Assembly (NCBI GenBank): GCA_934486615.1
Contig: CAKSQO010000006.1
Location: 62,001 to 126,000, forward strand
Origin: an uncultured Eubacteriales bacterium
GTDB taxonomy: Bacteria; Bacillota; Clostridia; Oscillospirales; Acutalibacteraceae
DNA: 64,000 nucleotides
Direction: 5' to 3'
The position numbers and the translations under genes were made by a program. The notes under the pieces were generated by a model, which was not told the DNA's origin, ran no database searches, and saw only the letters and a program-made list of their open reading frames with translations. Shown one piece after another: positions 1 to 8,358 of the stretch (its first letter is position 1; each line of letters opens with the position of its first letter).

Positions 1-1215
1 ATTTTCGACTCCTACTACGACCCGTACAAGGGCGTTATCGTTTACTTCCGCGTAAAAAGCGGCGTTATCCGCCCCGGTATGAGAATTCGCATGATGGCGA
101 CGGGCGCGGAGTTCGATCTGGTCGAAGTCGGCCGCAAGCGCGCGATGTTTATGGAGCCGTGCGACGCGCTCTACGCGGGCGAGGTCGGCTACCTCGCGGC
201 CTCGATAAAGAACGTCTCCGACGCGCGCGTGGGCGACACCGTCACTTCCGTCGAGCACCCCGCCGCCGAACCTCTGCCCGGCTACCGCAAGGTAAACCCC
301 GTCGTATTCTGCGGCATTTACCCCGCCGACGGCGCGCACTACACCGATTTGCGCGAGGCGCTCGAAAAGCTGCAGCTCAACGACGCTTCGCTCATGTTCG
401 AGCCGGAAACTTCGGTCGCACTCGGCTTCGGCTTCCGCTGCGGCTTCCTCGGCCTGCTCCATATGGAGATAATACAGGAGCGGCTTGAGCGCGAGTATGA
501 CCTCGACCTCATCACGACCGCGCCGAGCGTCGTCTACCGCCTGACCCTCGTCGGCGGCGAGGTCATCGAGATCGACAACCCGACCAACTACCCCGACCCG
601 TCGCAGATCGTCTCCGCCGAGGAGCCCATCTGCAACGTGCACATCTATTCGCCCAGCGACTACGTCGGCCAGATAATGGAGCTGTGCCAGGAGCGCCGCG
701 GCGTGTTCAAGGATATGCAATACGTCGGCAAGGAGCGCGTGGACATTCACTATCTGCTGCCGCTCAACGAGATTGTCTACGACTTCTTCGACGCGCTCAA
801 ATCACGTACCCGCGGCTACGCGTCCTACGACTACGAGCTGCACGGATACGAGAAGTCCAACCTCGTCAAGCTCGACGTGCTGCTCAACGGCGACATCGTC
901 GATGCGCTCAGCTTCATCGTCCACGCCGACAATGCCTACGCCCGCGCGCGCCGCATCGCCGAAAAGCTCAAGGAGCACATTCCGCGCCAGCTTTTTGAAG
1001 TGCCCGTGCAGGTCGCCGTCGGCGGCAAAATAATCGCCCGCGAAACCGTAAAAGCTATGCGTAAGGACGTGCTTGCCAAGTGCTACGGCGGCGATATAAC
1101 CAGAAAGAAGAAGCTGCTTGAGAAGCAAAAAGAGGGCAAAAAGCGTATGCGCAAGCTCGGCTCGGTCGAGGTTCCGCAGGAGGCGTTTATGGCCGTACTC
1201 AAGCTCGACGAATAA
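1..1215 (+). CDS. lepA: Elongation factor 4 (LepA), C-terminal part
   Basis: Ribosome-associated translational GTPase of the EF-G-like family, which back-translocates stalled ribosomes. The frame is open from base 1, so the GTPase domain lies upstream of the window. What remains is domain II (FDSYYDPYKG near the left edge), the domain with YRKVNPVVFCG and LGFGFRCGFLG, and the LepA-specific C-terminus with AVGGKIIARETVKAMRKDV and a basic KKKLLEKQKEGKKRM tail. Hexokinase follows after 16 nt on the same strand, so they are probably co-transcribed. Seen: 404 codons and stop. Identity is near certain from the LepA C-terminal motifs. Confidence 0.97.
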   Translation: MFDSYYDPYKGVIVYFRVKSGVIRPGMRIRMMATGAEFDLVEVGRKRAMFMEPCDALYAGEVGYLAASIKNVSDARVGDTVTSVEHPAAEPLPGYRKVNPVVFCGIYPADGAHYTDLREALEKLQLNDASLMFEPETSVALGFGFRCGFLGLLHMEIIQERLEREYDLDLITTAPSVVYRLTLVGGEVIEIDNPTNYPDPSQIVSAEEPICNVHIYSPSDYVGQIMELCQERRGVFKDMQYVGKERVDIHYLLPLNEIVYDFFDALKSRTRGYASYDYELHGYEKSNLVKLDVLLNGDIVDALSFIVHADNAYARARRIAEKLKEHIPRQLFEVPVQVAVGGKIIARETVKAMRKDVLAKCYGGDITRKKKLLEKQKEGKKRMRKLGSVEVPQEAFMAVLKLDE

Positions 1216-1231
1216 CAGGAGGTCACCCAAA

Positions 1232-2521
1232 ATGAAACAGCAGGTTATTGATTTTCTCAAAAAATATAATATGTACTACGGTCAGGTCGACCTTCAGCAC
1301 TGGACTGACGAGTTCGTCCGCCAGATGAAGGCGGGCAACGACGGCAAGCCCGAGAGCCTGATGATGATTCCGACCTACGTCTACACCGACGGCGAGGTCA
1401 ACCGCAACGAGCCCGTCATTGTTATGGACGCGGGCGGAACGAACTTCCGCACGGCTGTTGTCGACTTCGACTCCGCCGGCAAGCCCGTCATCGGCAGCTT
1501 CTCCAAGCGCCCGATGCCAGGCACGCAGGGCGCGCTCACGGCAGAGCAGTTCTTTGACACGCTCGCCGAAGCTATCGAGCCGTTCGACCGCATCAGCAAC
1601 AAGGTCGGCTTCTGCTTCTCGTTCCCGACCGAGATAATGCCCGACGGCGACGGCAGGATTCTCTGCTTTGCAAAGGGCGTCGACATTCGCGGCGCCGAGG
1701 GTCGCCTGCTCGGCGAGGGCATAAATGAAGCGCTTGTCAAGCGCGGCTGCTCAAAGAAGAAGTTCGTCATTCTCAACGACACTGTCGCCGCGATGCTCGG
1801 CGCTATCGCCGAAAATCCCGACGGCAACTTTGACAGCTACATCGGGTTCATTCTCGGCACGGGCACAAACACCTGCTACATCGAGCGCTGCGAGAATATC
1901 AGGCACGCCGTTGTCAACAGCCGCTCGCTCATGGCGATAAATATGGAGTCGGGCTGCTTCAACGCCTTCCCGCGCGGCGCGATCGACGACGAGTTCGACG
2001 CGACCACCAACAACCCCGACGACCATCTGTTTGAGAAGATGGTCTCGGGCGCTTATATGGCCAAGCTGCTGCGCCTGACCCTTGTCCACGCGGCCGAAGA
2101 AGGGCTGCTCTCCGACGAGTGCGCCGCCAAGCTCGACGCAGTCGGCGAGATCACGATGCGCGACGTCGACTCGTTCTGCGAGGACCGCTTCGGCGACAGC
2201 GCGCTTGCCAAAATCGCCGTGACCGACGACGACCGCGGGACGATCTACGACTTTGTCGACGCCGCCTACGAGCGCGCCGCAAGGCTCGTCGCGATAAACC
2301 TCGCCGCAGTCGCGGTGCAGACCGGCCTCGGCAAGTCGGCCGACAGACCCATCTGCGTTTCGGCCGAGGGCACGACCTTCACCAAGGCGGCGCTCTTCCG
2401 TCCGAAGCTCGACAGATACGTCAGCGACTTCATCGTCGGCAAGCTCGGCAGCCACCTTGTCTTTGTCAAGAGCGAGGACTCCACCCTCGTCGGCAGCGCC
2501 GTCGCCGTGCTGCTTAATTAA
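1232..2521 (+). CDS. Hexokinase, eukaryote-type family
   Basis: Predicted ATP-dependent hexose kinase of the eukaryotic hexokinase family (actin-like ATPase fold), not the bacterial ROK or Glk families. The 429-residue protein carries the phosphate-1 motif MDAGGTNFR, the sugar-binding FCFSFPTE, LNDTVAAMLG with the catalytic Asp, the phosphate-2 stretch LGTGTNTCY and the adenosine-region motif SAEGTTF. The ATG was chosen because AGGAGG lies just upstream; a longer in-frame start would overlap lepA without a ribosome-binding site. It sits 16 nt after lepA and is followed by a strong terminator. Substrate specificity (glucose, mannose or other) cannot be read from the sequence. Confidence 0.9.
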   Translation: MKQQVIDFLKKYNMYYGQVDLQHWTDEFVRQMKAGNDGKPESLMMIPTYVYTDGEVNRNEPVIVMDAGGTNFRTAVVDFDSAGKPVIGSFSKRPMPGTQGALTAEQFFDTLAEAIEPFDRISNKVGFCFSFPTEIMPDGDGRILCFAKGVDIRGAEGRLLGEGINEALVKRGCSKKKFVILNDTVAAMLGAIAENPDGNFDSYIGFILGTGTNTCYIERCENIRHAVVNSRSLMAINMESGCFNAFPRGAIDDEFDATTNNPDDHLFEKMVSGAYMAKLLRLTLVHAAEEGLLSDECAAKLDAVGEITMRDVDSFCEDRFGDSALAKIAVTDDDRGTIYDFVDAAYERAARLVAINLAAVAVQTGLGKSADRPICVSAEGTTFTKAALFRPKLDRYVSDFIVGKLGSHLVFVKSEDSTLVGSAVAVLLN

Positions 2522-2590
2522 GGGGCGGTTAAAGCCGCCGCCGAATAATCGGCGTTACAGTCGAACAGCACTTTTATAAAACAGCCGAAA

Positions 2591-2625
2591 GCCGTGCGCA
2601 GCAGATGCGCACGGCTTTTTATTTT
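2591..2625 (+). terminator. Rho-independent terminator after hexokinase
   Basis: Perfect 10-bp stem GCCGTGCGCA/TGCGCACGGC with a 5-nt loop, followed by TTTTTATTTT. It ends the lepA-hexokinase transcript. Confidence 0.92.
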
Positions 2626-2754
2626 GCTGCAGGCGATAAATCCGCCGAATCAGCCGCACTTAAAGCAAATACAAAACTTTGAAGTCCTCTTGACAAGCTT
2701 GCTCGACAGCAGGGGCCATAATTTACAGCCAAAAGCGGACTTCCGACAAAAGCT

Positions 2755-2800
2755 TCCGCTTGAAGCAGGGGAGGCTTTAAGAGCGATGCTTATCCAACCC
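2755..2800. repeat. Dispersed intergenic repeat, copy A
   Basis: A 46-bp stretch that recurs at 22018-22063 with 4 mismatches. Both copies start TCCGCTTGAAGCAGGGGAG and end GATGCTTATCCAACCC. Both lie between genes and are followed by a GC-rich hairpin and a GTTACC(T)-TTCAC tail; a related but more diverged stretch is at 14580-14690. No reading frame is conserved across the copies. Confidence 0.75.
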
Positions 2801-2808
2801 ATAAGGCG

Positions 2809-2831
2809 GAAAGCCGCGAAGCGCGGCTTTC
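2809..2831. terminator. Hairpin downstream of the M20 peptidase gene
   Basis: GAAAGCCGCG/CGCGGCTTTC 10-bp stem with a 3-nt loop, 22 bp past the minus-strand stop codon. It lacks a clear U-run, so termination is uncertain; it may be part of the dispersed repeat. Confidence 0.45.
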
Positions 2832-2852
2832 AGTCGTTACCTATTCACTAAT

Positions 2853-3956
2853 TTACTTCCCTATCATCAGTGCCTCGGCGAGGCGGGCGGCGTTTACCAG
2901 CTCGTTTACGTCGGAATACTCACTGCAGGAGTGGCAGTTGTTCATGCCGCAGGCAACGACAAGGCCGCTTACGCCGTGGTGAAAGCAGTGGTTATTATCG
3001 CTGCCGCCGTAGGTGACGATCAGCTTCGGCTCAAGGCCGACATCGGCGCAGGCGGCTTTGAAGCGGCTTGCGACCTCGCCATCGGGATCGACGCGGTAGG
3101 CAAGGCACAGCGGGTGAGTCGAAAACTTAACGCTCGCGCCCAAGCCCTCGGCAGCGTCGGTCACGGCGCGCTCGATAAGCGCAAGGCGCTCATACACCGT
3201 ATCATTATCAAATCCGCGCACTTCGCCCGTCAGAACGCAGTTTTCGGGCACGACGTTGTCGGCAGCACCGCCCGAGATCATGCCGATATTGACGGTGGTG
3301 TCCCCCACGCGCCCGCACTCGACGGCGGCGACGGCCGCCGCGGCGGCCTTTATCGCGTGCACGCCCTCCTCGGGTGAGAAAGCGGCGTGCGCCGCTTTGC
3401 CCTTTATCTCAGCTTTGAACGAGATTATCGCGGGCGCCTGATAGGCCGCTTCGCCGACCGCTCCCGTCAAGTCGAAGATATACCCCTGCTTCGATTTAAG
3501 CGAGGCAAAGTCAAACTGCTGTATTCCGTCGCAGTAGGTCTCCTCCGCCGCGTCGAACACAAGCTCGATCGGGCGGTGACGAGCCCCGCTCTCCTTTACC
3601 GAGCGCAGCGCTTCGAGTATCACCGCCACGCCCGACAAATCGTCAGCACCGAGCACGGTGTCGCCCGCCGAGGTTATGCGCCCGTCGTCGGCTATGACAG
3701 CCCGCTTGCCGCGCGCGGGATCGACCGAGTCCATATGCGCCGAAAGCAGCAGTGGCTCGCCCTCTCCGTCAACAAAGGCATACAGGTTGCCGCAGTTGCC
3801 GCCGGTCACGGCCGCGCTGCCGTCCTCGCGCGCTTCAATGCCGAGCGAGGAAAGCTCTGCCTTAATAAAATCGCATATCCCGCGCTCGCCGTGGGAGGGG
3901 TTGTCGATCCCGACGAGCTTTACGAAGCTGTCGATCAGTCGCTTTTCGTTTATCAC
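2853..3956 (-). CDS. M20 family metallopeptidase (PepT-like)
   Basis: Predicted cytoplasmic zinc aminopeptidase or carboxypeptidase of the M20/PepT-like group, acting on short peptides. The protein (367 aa) has the metal motif LLSAHMDSVDP, the bridging GADDLSG, the catalytic-Glu segment DAAEET, the dimerisation-domain sequence GKAAHAAFSPEEG and the late ligand region around GGSDNNHCFHHG. Start choice: a GTG preceded by AGGGGAG, 16 nt after the regulator stop codon. The first ATG of the frame lies 88 nt inside the upstream gene and has no ribosome-binding site. It is second in an rrf2-peptidase operon. Confidence 0.88.
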   Translation of the reverse strand: MINEKRLIDSFVKLVGIDNPSHGERGICDFIKAELSSLGIEAREDGSAAVTGGNCGNLYAFVDGEGEPLLLSAHMDSVDPARGKRAVIADDGRITSAGDTVLGADDLSGVAVILEALRSVKESGARHRPIELVFDAAEETYCDGIQQFDFASLKSKQGYIFDLTGAVGEAAYQAPAIISFKAEIKGKAAHAAFSPEEGVHAIKAAAAAVAAVECGRVGDTTVNIGMISGGAADNVVPENCVLTGEVRGFDNDTVYERLALIERAVTDAAEGLGASVKFSTHPLCLAYRVDPDGEVASRFKAACADVGLEPKLIVTYGGSDNNHCFHHGVSGLVVACGMNNCHSCSEYSDVNELVNAARLAEALMIGK

Positions 3957-3972
3957 AGCCGCTCCCCTTACC

Positions 3973-4410
3973 TTATATAATATAGTCGTTTGCGTACCGC
4001 TCGCGCTGCGAGTTGATGATGTCCTGTATGGTAATGCTGTCAAGATACTCGTTGATAACACGGTTTAGTCCCTGCCACACTGGCAAGGTAGCGCAGTCTG
4101 CGCTGCGCGGGCACTCGACCGGGTCCTGCTCGACGCACGCGACGGGCGCCAGGCTGCCCTCGGTCAGGCGCAGCACCTCGCCGACGGTGTACTTGTCGGG
4201 CGACTTCGCAAGGCAGTAGCCGCCCTGATAACCGCGGTTGGTCTTGAGCACGTCGGAGCGGTTGAGTATCGGCACTATCTGCTCCAGATATTTTTTTGAG
4301 ACGCCCTGCCTTTCGGCGACGTCCTTGAGCGCCACATAGCCCTCGCCCTCATGCTCGGCAAGGTCGATAAGCAGGCGCAGCGCATAGCGCCCCTTGGTTG
4401 ATATTTTCAT
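3973..4410 (-). CDS. Rrf2 family transcriptional regulator (IscR/CymR-like)
   Basis: DNA-binding regulator of the Rrf2 family (145 aa). The winged HTH begins MKISTKGRYALRLL and contains GVSKKYLEQIVPIL and the wing GYQGGYCL. Three cysteines in the pattern C-x7-C-x5-C (residues about 95-110) resemble the Fe-S ligands of IscR rather than cysteine-free CymR; cluster binding is inferred. It is divergent from the methionine transporter operon, and the two upstream regions share a 12-bp inverted sequence, so it may control both itself and that operon. Confidence 0.92.
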   Translation of the reverse strand: MKISTKGRYALRLLIDLAEHEGEGYVALKDVAERQGVSKKYLEQIVPILNRSDVLKTNRGYQGGYCLAKSPDKYTVGEVLRLTEGSLAPVACVEQDPVECPRSADCATLPVWQGLNRVINEYLDSITIQDIINSQRERYANDYII

Positions 4411-4463
4411 TATTATAATACCCCTTGATTTTGCCGCAAATAAAAGCGGCTGAAAGTATTCCT

Positions 4464-4492
4464 ATAATACCATATGTTTAATAGGTTTTCAA
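4464..4492 (-). promoter_or_regulatory. rrf2 promoter with embedded operator-like site
   Basis: On the minus strand TTGAAA, a 17-bp spacer and TATTAT form a good sigma-A promoter. The spacer and -10 lie inside a dyad CCTAT-n15-ATAGG (4461-4485) whose core TAATACCATATG (4465-4476) reappears inverted at 4623-4634 upstream of metN. The position suggests autorepression by the Rrf2 protein (inference). Confidence 0.65.
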
Positions 4493-4595
4493 GCCCGCTC
4501 GGGCACATTTCAGGCAAAGACGGCGGCAATTTGGCTGTTTTCACCTAACAGATGGCGAAATTCGCCCTATTTCCGCACAAATTTATGCTGAGTTA

Positions 4596-4634
4596 TAGGT
4601 TCAGTCTATTACCTACTATATTCATATGGTATTA
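4596..4634 (+). promoter_or_regulatory. Operator-like region upstream of metN
   Basis: Contains the dyad TAGGT-n10-ACCTA (4596-4615), immediately followed by CATATGGTATTA (4623-4634), the exact reverse complement of the rrf2-side core. A TATATT at 4617-4622 could be the -10 but no good -35 is seen. Predicted binding site of the adjacent Rrf2 regulator. Confidence 0.55.
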
Positions 4635-4691
4635 GACAGACCGCCCCCGCAGTGCTACAATAAGCACATCGAAAGCGAGGAGAACAGCAAG

Positions 4692-5735
4692 ATGATCACT
4701 TTAACCAACGTCAGCAAAACCTTCGTTGACTCGGGCAAAGAGGTGCACGCCGTAAACGACGTCACCCTCACCGTCAACAAGGGCGACATATTCGGAATCA
4801 TCGGCTTCTCCGGTGCGGGAAAGTCCACGCTCGTGCGCTGCATCAACCTGCTTGAGCGCCCGACCGCAGGCACGGTCGAGGTCGACGGCAAGGAGCTGAC
4901 AAAGCTCAGCGCCAAAGAGCTTCGCAAAGAGCGCAAAAAAATTGCAATGATCTTTCAGCACTTCAACCTTTTCCCGTCGCGCACGATATTCGGCAACGTC
5001 GCCTACCCGCTCAAGGGCAGCGGCCTTACCAAGCAACAGATAAAGGACAAGGTGCACAGCCTGCTTGAGCTGGTCGGCATCTCGGAGAAAGAGAACGCCT
5101 ACCCCAATCAGCTGTCGGGCGGCCAGAAGCAGCGCGCAGCAATCGCAAGAGCGCTTGCCAACGACCCGAAGATACTGCTGTGCGACGAAGCGACAAGCGC
5201 CCTCGACCCGCAGACGACCAAGCAGATACTCGCGCTGCTGCAAAAGCTCAACCGCGAGCTCGGCATAACGATAGTCGTGATAACTCACGAGATGGCGGTC
5301 GTCAAGGAGATATGCAACCGCGTCGCGGTAATGGAGCACGGCAACGTGGTTGAAGAGGGCGACGTGTTCTCGGTGTTCGCCGCTCCGAAAGAGAAGATAA
5401 CCCGCGACTTTATCAAGACCACCTCGAACCTGCAGAAGATCGAGGAGCTGATAAACGAGAACTCCCCCGTCGTCGCGATAAACAAGGGCGAGCTGATAGT
5501 CAGACTGTCCTACATCGAGAAAAACGCAAGCGAGCCGCTCATCTCGTCGGTCACCGAAAAGTTCGGGCTGACGCTCAACATAATCTTCGCCGACATCGAA
5601 ATCGTGCAGAACGCCCCCATCGGCGGCACGGTCGCGATAATCAGCGGCAACCCTGACAAAATCGACGAAGCGCTGCAATACTTAAAGGATAAAAACGTCG
5701 GAGTGGAGGTGATCAAAGATGGTCGAGTTTCTTGA
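4692..5735 (+). CDS. metN: Methionine-type ABC transporter ATP-binding protein
   Basis: ATPase of a MetNIQ importer (347 aa). Walker A is GFSGAGKST, the signature is LSGGQKQR and Walker B is ILLCDEATSALD, followed by the switch HEMAVVKEIC. The C-terminal roughly 80 residues form the NIL (ACT-like) domain, which in MetN binds methionine and gives trans-inhibition. The ATG was chosen with GAGGAG upstream; a longer frame has no site. First gene of a six-gene plus-strand operon, overlapping metI by 17 nt. Substrate could be methionine or a close analogue given the operon content. Confidence 0.93.
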   Translation: MITLTNVSKTFVDSGKEVHAVNDVTLTVNKGDIFGIIGFSGAGKSTLVRCINLLERPTAGTVEVDGKELTKLSAKELRKERKKIAMIFQHFNLFPSRTIFGNVAYPLKGSGLTKQQIKDKVHSLLELVGISEKENAYPNQLSGGQKQRAAIARALANDPKILLCDEATSALDPQTTKQILALLQKLNRELGITIVVITHEMAVVKEICNRVAVMEHGNVVEEGDVFSVFAAPKEKITRDFIKTTSNLQKIEELINENSPVVAINKGELIVRLSYIEKNASEPLISSVTEKFGLTLNIIFADIEIVQNAPIGGTVAIISGNPDKIDEALQYLKDKNVGVEVIKDGRVS

Positions 5736-6399
5736 AAAAATCATACCCAACGTAATAAAGAGACTGCCTGACTTCTTTGAAGCCATACGCGACACGCTGA
5801 TAATGGTCGGCTGGTCGGGCTCGATAGCCTTTGTGTTCGGCCTTATCCTCGGCATAGTGATAACCGTCACAAAGCCCGGCGGAATACTTGAAAACAAGGT
5901 TCTTTATCAGGTTCTTGACAAGCTGATAAATTTCTTCCGCTCCATTCCGTTCATCATTCTTCTTACCTGGGTCATTCCCCTCTCGCGCGCCATCATGGGC
6001 ACGGCGATAAACGTGCCGGGAGCCATCGTCCCGCTCATTCTCGGCACCGTGCCGTTTTTCTCGCGGCAGGTCGAAAGTGCCCTCGCCGAGACCGACAAGG
6101 GCCTCATCGAAGCGGCGCTCAGCATGGGCTCAAGCCCGTTGGAGATAATCTTCCGCGTTTACCTTAAAGAAAGCGTCGCGGCCATCGCAAGAGGCACGAC
6201 GATAACCGCGATAAGCCTTGTCGGTCTGACCGCAATGGCGGGCGCGGTCGGCTCGGGCGGACTGGGCGACTTTGCTATCCGCTACGGCCACGACCGCAAC
6301 ATGACCGACGTCACCTGGGTGACGGTCATCGTAGTGTTCATCATGGTCAGCATAATTCAGGTCATCGGCAACGTGGTTGTCAAAAAGACCAAGCACTGA
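5719..6399 (+). CDS. metI: Methionine-type ABC transporter permease
   Basis: Membrane permease of the MetI family (226 aa) with about five hydrophobic segments and the EAA coupling loop (LIEAALSMGSSPLEII) that docks MetN. RSIPFIILL and the GAVGSGGLGDFAIRYG segment are typical of the family. It overlaps the end of metN, which implies translational coupling. The next gene is an oxidoreductase rather than the usual metQ, which is the odd feature of this locus. Confidence 0.93.
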   Translation: MVEFLEKIIPNVIKRLPDFFEAIRDTLIMVGWSGSIAFVFGLILGIVITVTKPGGILENKVLYQVLDKLINFFRSIPFIILLTWVIPLSRAIMGTAINVPGAIVPLILGTVPFFSRQVESALAETDKGLIEAALSMGSSPLEIIFRVYLKESVAAIARGTTITAISLVGLTAMAGAVGSGGLGDFAIRYGHDRNMTDVTWVTVIVVFIMVSIIQVIGNVVVKKTKH

Positions 6400-6417
6400 A
6401 AGGAGAGCCTGAGCCTA

Positions 6418-7380
6418 ATGTCAATCGAAAAGCGAAAGATAGTCATAATCGGCGCGGGTCACGTCGGCTCGCACGCGGGCTACGCTCTCATCTCGCAGGG
6501 GCTTGCGGAGGAGATCGTCTACATCGACGTCGACCGCAAAAAGGCCGAGGCGCAGGCGCTCGACCTATATGACTCAACCGTCTATCTGCCGCGCGCCGCA
6601 AAGATACGCGCGGGCGATTACTCCGACGCAAAGGACGCGCAGCTGCTCATAGTTGCCGCAGGTCCTCTGCCCGATATGAAAAACGGCCAGTTCGACCGAA
6701 TGGACACCCTCGGGGCGACGGTCGAAATCGTCAAGGGCATTGCGGAGAACATACGAATGTCAGGCTTCGCCGGTATTATTCTTAACATCTCAAATCCCGC
6801 AGACGTTGTGACCCACTACCTGCAGCACGTTCTTGACTGGCCCGAGAAGCGCATCTTCTCCACCAGCACCACGCTCGACTCCGCAAGGCTCAGGCGAGCC
6901 GTTGCCGAAGCCGTCGGGGTCGACCAGAAGTCGGTCTGCGCCTACGCGCTCGGCGAGCACGGCGAAAGCCAGATGGTGCCGTGGTCGACCGTGACCATCG
7001 CGGGCAAGCCGCTGACAAAGCTGATGCGCGAGCGCCCCGACACCTACGGCAGGCTCGACCTTGAAGCGCTCGCCGCGACGGGCAAGGCGGGCGGCTGGCA
7101 CATTCTCGGCGGCAAGGGCTCGACCGAGTTCGGCATCGGCGCAACGATCGCCGAGGTCGTCAGAGCCGTGTTTGCCGACGAGCACAGGGTGCTCCCCGTC
7201 TCCGTTAAGCTGAACGGCGAGTACGGCCAGCGCGACGTTTACGCAAGCGTTCCCGCCGTCATCTCGGCCGAGGGCATCGAGGACATTCTCGAGCTTGACC
7301 TGACCGACGACGAGCTTGAAAAATTCGCTGCGTCGTGTAAAACGATGCGCGACAACTACTGCAAAGCTCTTTCACTTTAA
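6418..7380 (+). CDS. NAD-dependent L-2-hydroxyacid dehydrogenase (LDH/MDH family)
   Basis: Cytoplasmic NAD-linked oxidoreductase of the lactate/malate dehydrogenase superfamily (320 aa). The Rossmann motif is IIGAGHVGSHAG, the cofactor-selecting Asp is in VYIDVD, the catalytic Asp-Arg is in TLDSARLR and the catalytic His is in GEHGESQMVPWS. Counting back from the substrate-loop Arg (DRMDTL), the specificity position usually Gln in lactate or Arg in malate dehydrogenases appears to be Met, which suggests a bulky hydrophobic 2-keto acid (inference; the alignment was ungapped by eye). It lies between metI and metQ, so a substrate related to the transported amino acid is likely. Plain lactate dehydrogenase is the alternative. 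Confidence 0.82.
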   Translation: MSIEKRKIVIIGAGHVGSHAGYALISQGLAEEIVYIDVDRKKAEAQALDLYDSTVYLPRAAKIRAGDYSDAKDAQLLIVAAGPLPDMKNGQFDRMDTLGATVEIVKGIAENIRMSGFAGIILNISNPADVVTHYLQHVLDWPEKRIFSTSTTLDSARLRRAVAEAVGVDQKSVCAYALGEHGESQMVPWSTVTIAGKPLTKLMRERPDTYGRLDLEALAATGKAGGWHILGGKGSTEFGIGATIAEVVRAVFADEHRVLPVSVKLNGEYGQRDVYASVPAVISAEGIEDILELDLTDDELEKFAASCKTMRDNYCKALSL

Positions 7381-7417
7381 TCAATCAAAAAGCTGAATTT
7401 TTCAGGAGGAAATCAAA

Positions 7418-8278
7418 ATGAAACTTAAAAGAATTTTTGCGGCCGTTCTCGCCGCTGCAACCTTAGCACTCGCTTTCGCAGCCTGCAACAAGTCCGACTC
7501 CGGCAACAATGACAAGACCGGAAAAACGACCGTGAAGCTCGGCGTTGTCGGCAGCATCTATGAGGATCTGTGGCAGCCCGCAAAGGATAAGCTCGCCGAC
7601 GAGGGCATCGACCTCGAGATCGTGCAGTTCTCCGACTATGTCACCCCGAACAACGCGCTCAACAGCGGTGATATCGACCTGAACGCTTTCCAGCACCACA
7701 TCTTCCTTGACAACGAGATCGAGCAGTACGGCTACGACATCGACGTCGCGGGCTACACCTTCATCATTCCGCTCAACCTTTATTCCAAGAAGGTCTCTGC
7801 CGTAAGCGAGCTTAAAAACGGCGACGTTGTCGCTATCCCCGACGACGTTACCAACGGCGGCCGCGCGATCAAGGTTCTTGCCGCAGCCGGCCTCATCACC
7901 CTTAAAAACGACGCAAACTTTAACCCGACCGTTGACGACATCAAGACCTACAACACCAAAATAGAGATAAAGGAGCTCAAGGCCAACACAATTCCGAGCG
8001 TCCTCGACGACGTCGCAGCGGCCGTCATCAACGGCAACTACGCCCTCGACTTCGGCCTCAAGACCGACGAAGCCATCTACAAGGACACCGTCCTTGACGA
8101 GGAGAAGTACTGGAACCTCATCGCCGCCAGAAAGGCCGACCTTAATAACAGCGACAAGGCCGAGGTTTACAAGAAGGTAGTCAAGGCGTTCCAGACCGCC
8201 GAGACCGAGAAGGTATTCAACGACCAATTCGGCGGCTACTTTATCAAAGTGGGCTGGGATCAGGATCTTATCAAATAA
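7418..8278 (+). CDS. metQ: MetQ/NlpA family substrate-binding lipoprotein
   Basis: Extracellular lipoprotein that captures the ligand for MetNI (286 aa). A signal peptide of about 22 residues ends in FAAC, where the Cys would be lipidated. The mature part has KLGVVGSIYEDLW, NAFQHHIFLD and AIPDDVTNGGRA, all standard NlpA-family positions. AGGAGG precedes the ATG. It is separated from metNI by the dehydrogenase gene, and an 80-bp gap follows before the oxidase gene. Confidence 0.93.
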   Translation: MKLKRIFAAVLAAATLALAFAACNKSDSGNNDKTGKTTVKLGVVGSIYEDLWQPAKDKLADEGIDLEIVQFSDYVTPNNALNSGDIDLNAFQHHIFLDNEIEQYGYDIDVAGYTFIIPLNLYSKKVSAVSELKNGDVVAIPDDVTNGGRAIKVLAAAGLITLKNDANFNPTVDDIKTYNTKIEIKELKANTIPSVLDDVAAAVINGNYALDFGLKTDEAIYKDTVLDEEKYWNLIAARKADLNNSDKAEVYKKVVKAFQTAETEKVFNDQFGGYFIKVGWDQDLIK

Positions 8279-8358
8279 TCAAAGCCAAAAAGCAACCCGT
8301 GTTCCCATCGAGCTTGAAAAAGTTCGGTGGGGACTTTGCCGTAGAAAGGAAAGGACTT

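Noticed and set aside
4490..4690. SAM riboswitch or T-box ahead of metN
   Set aside because: No S-box core, no T-box sequence and no terminator hairpin in the leader; the protein-type dyads explain the regulation better.
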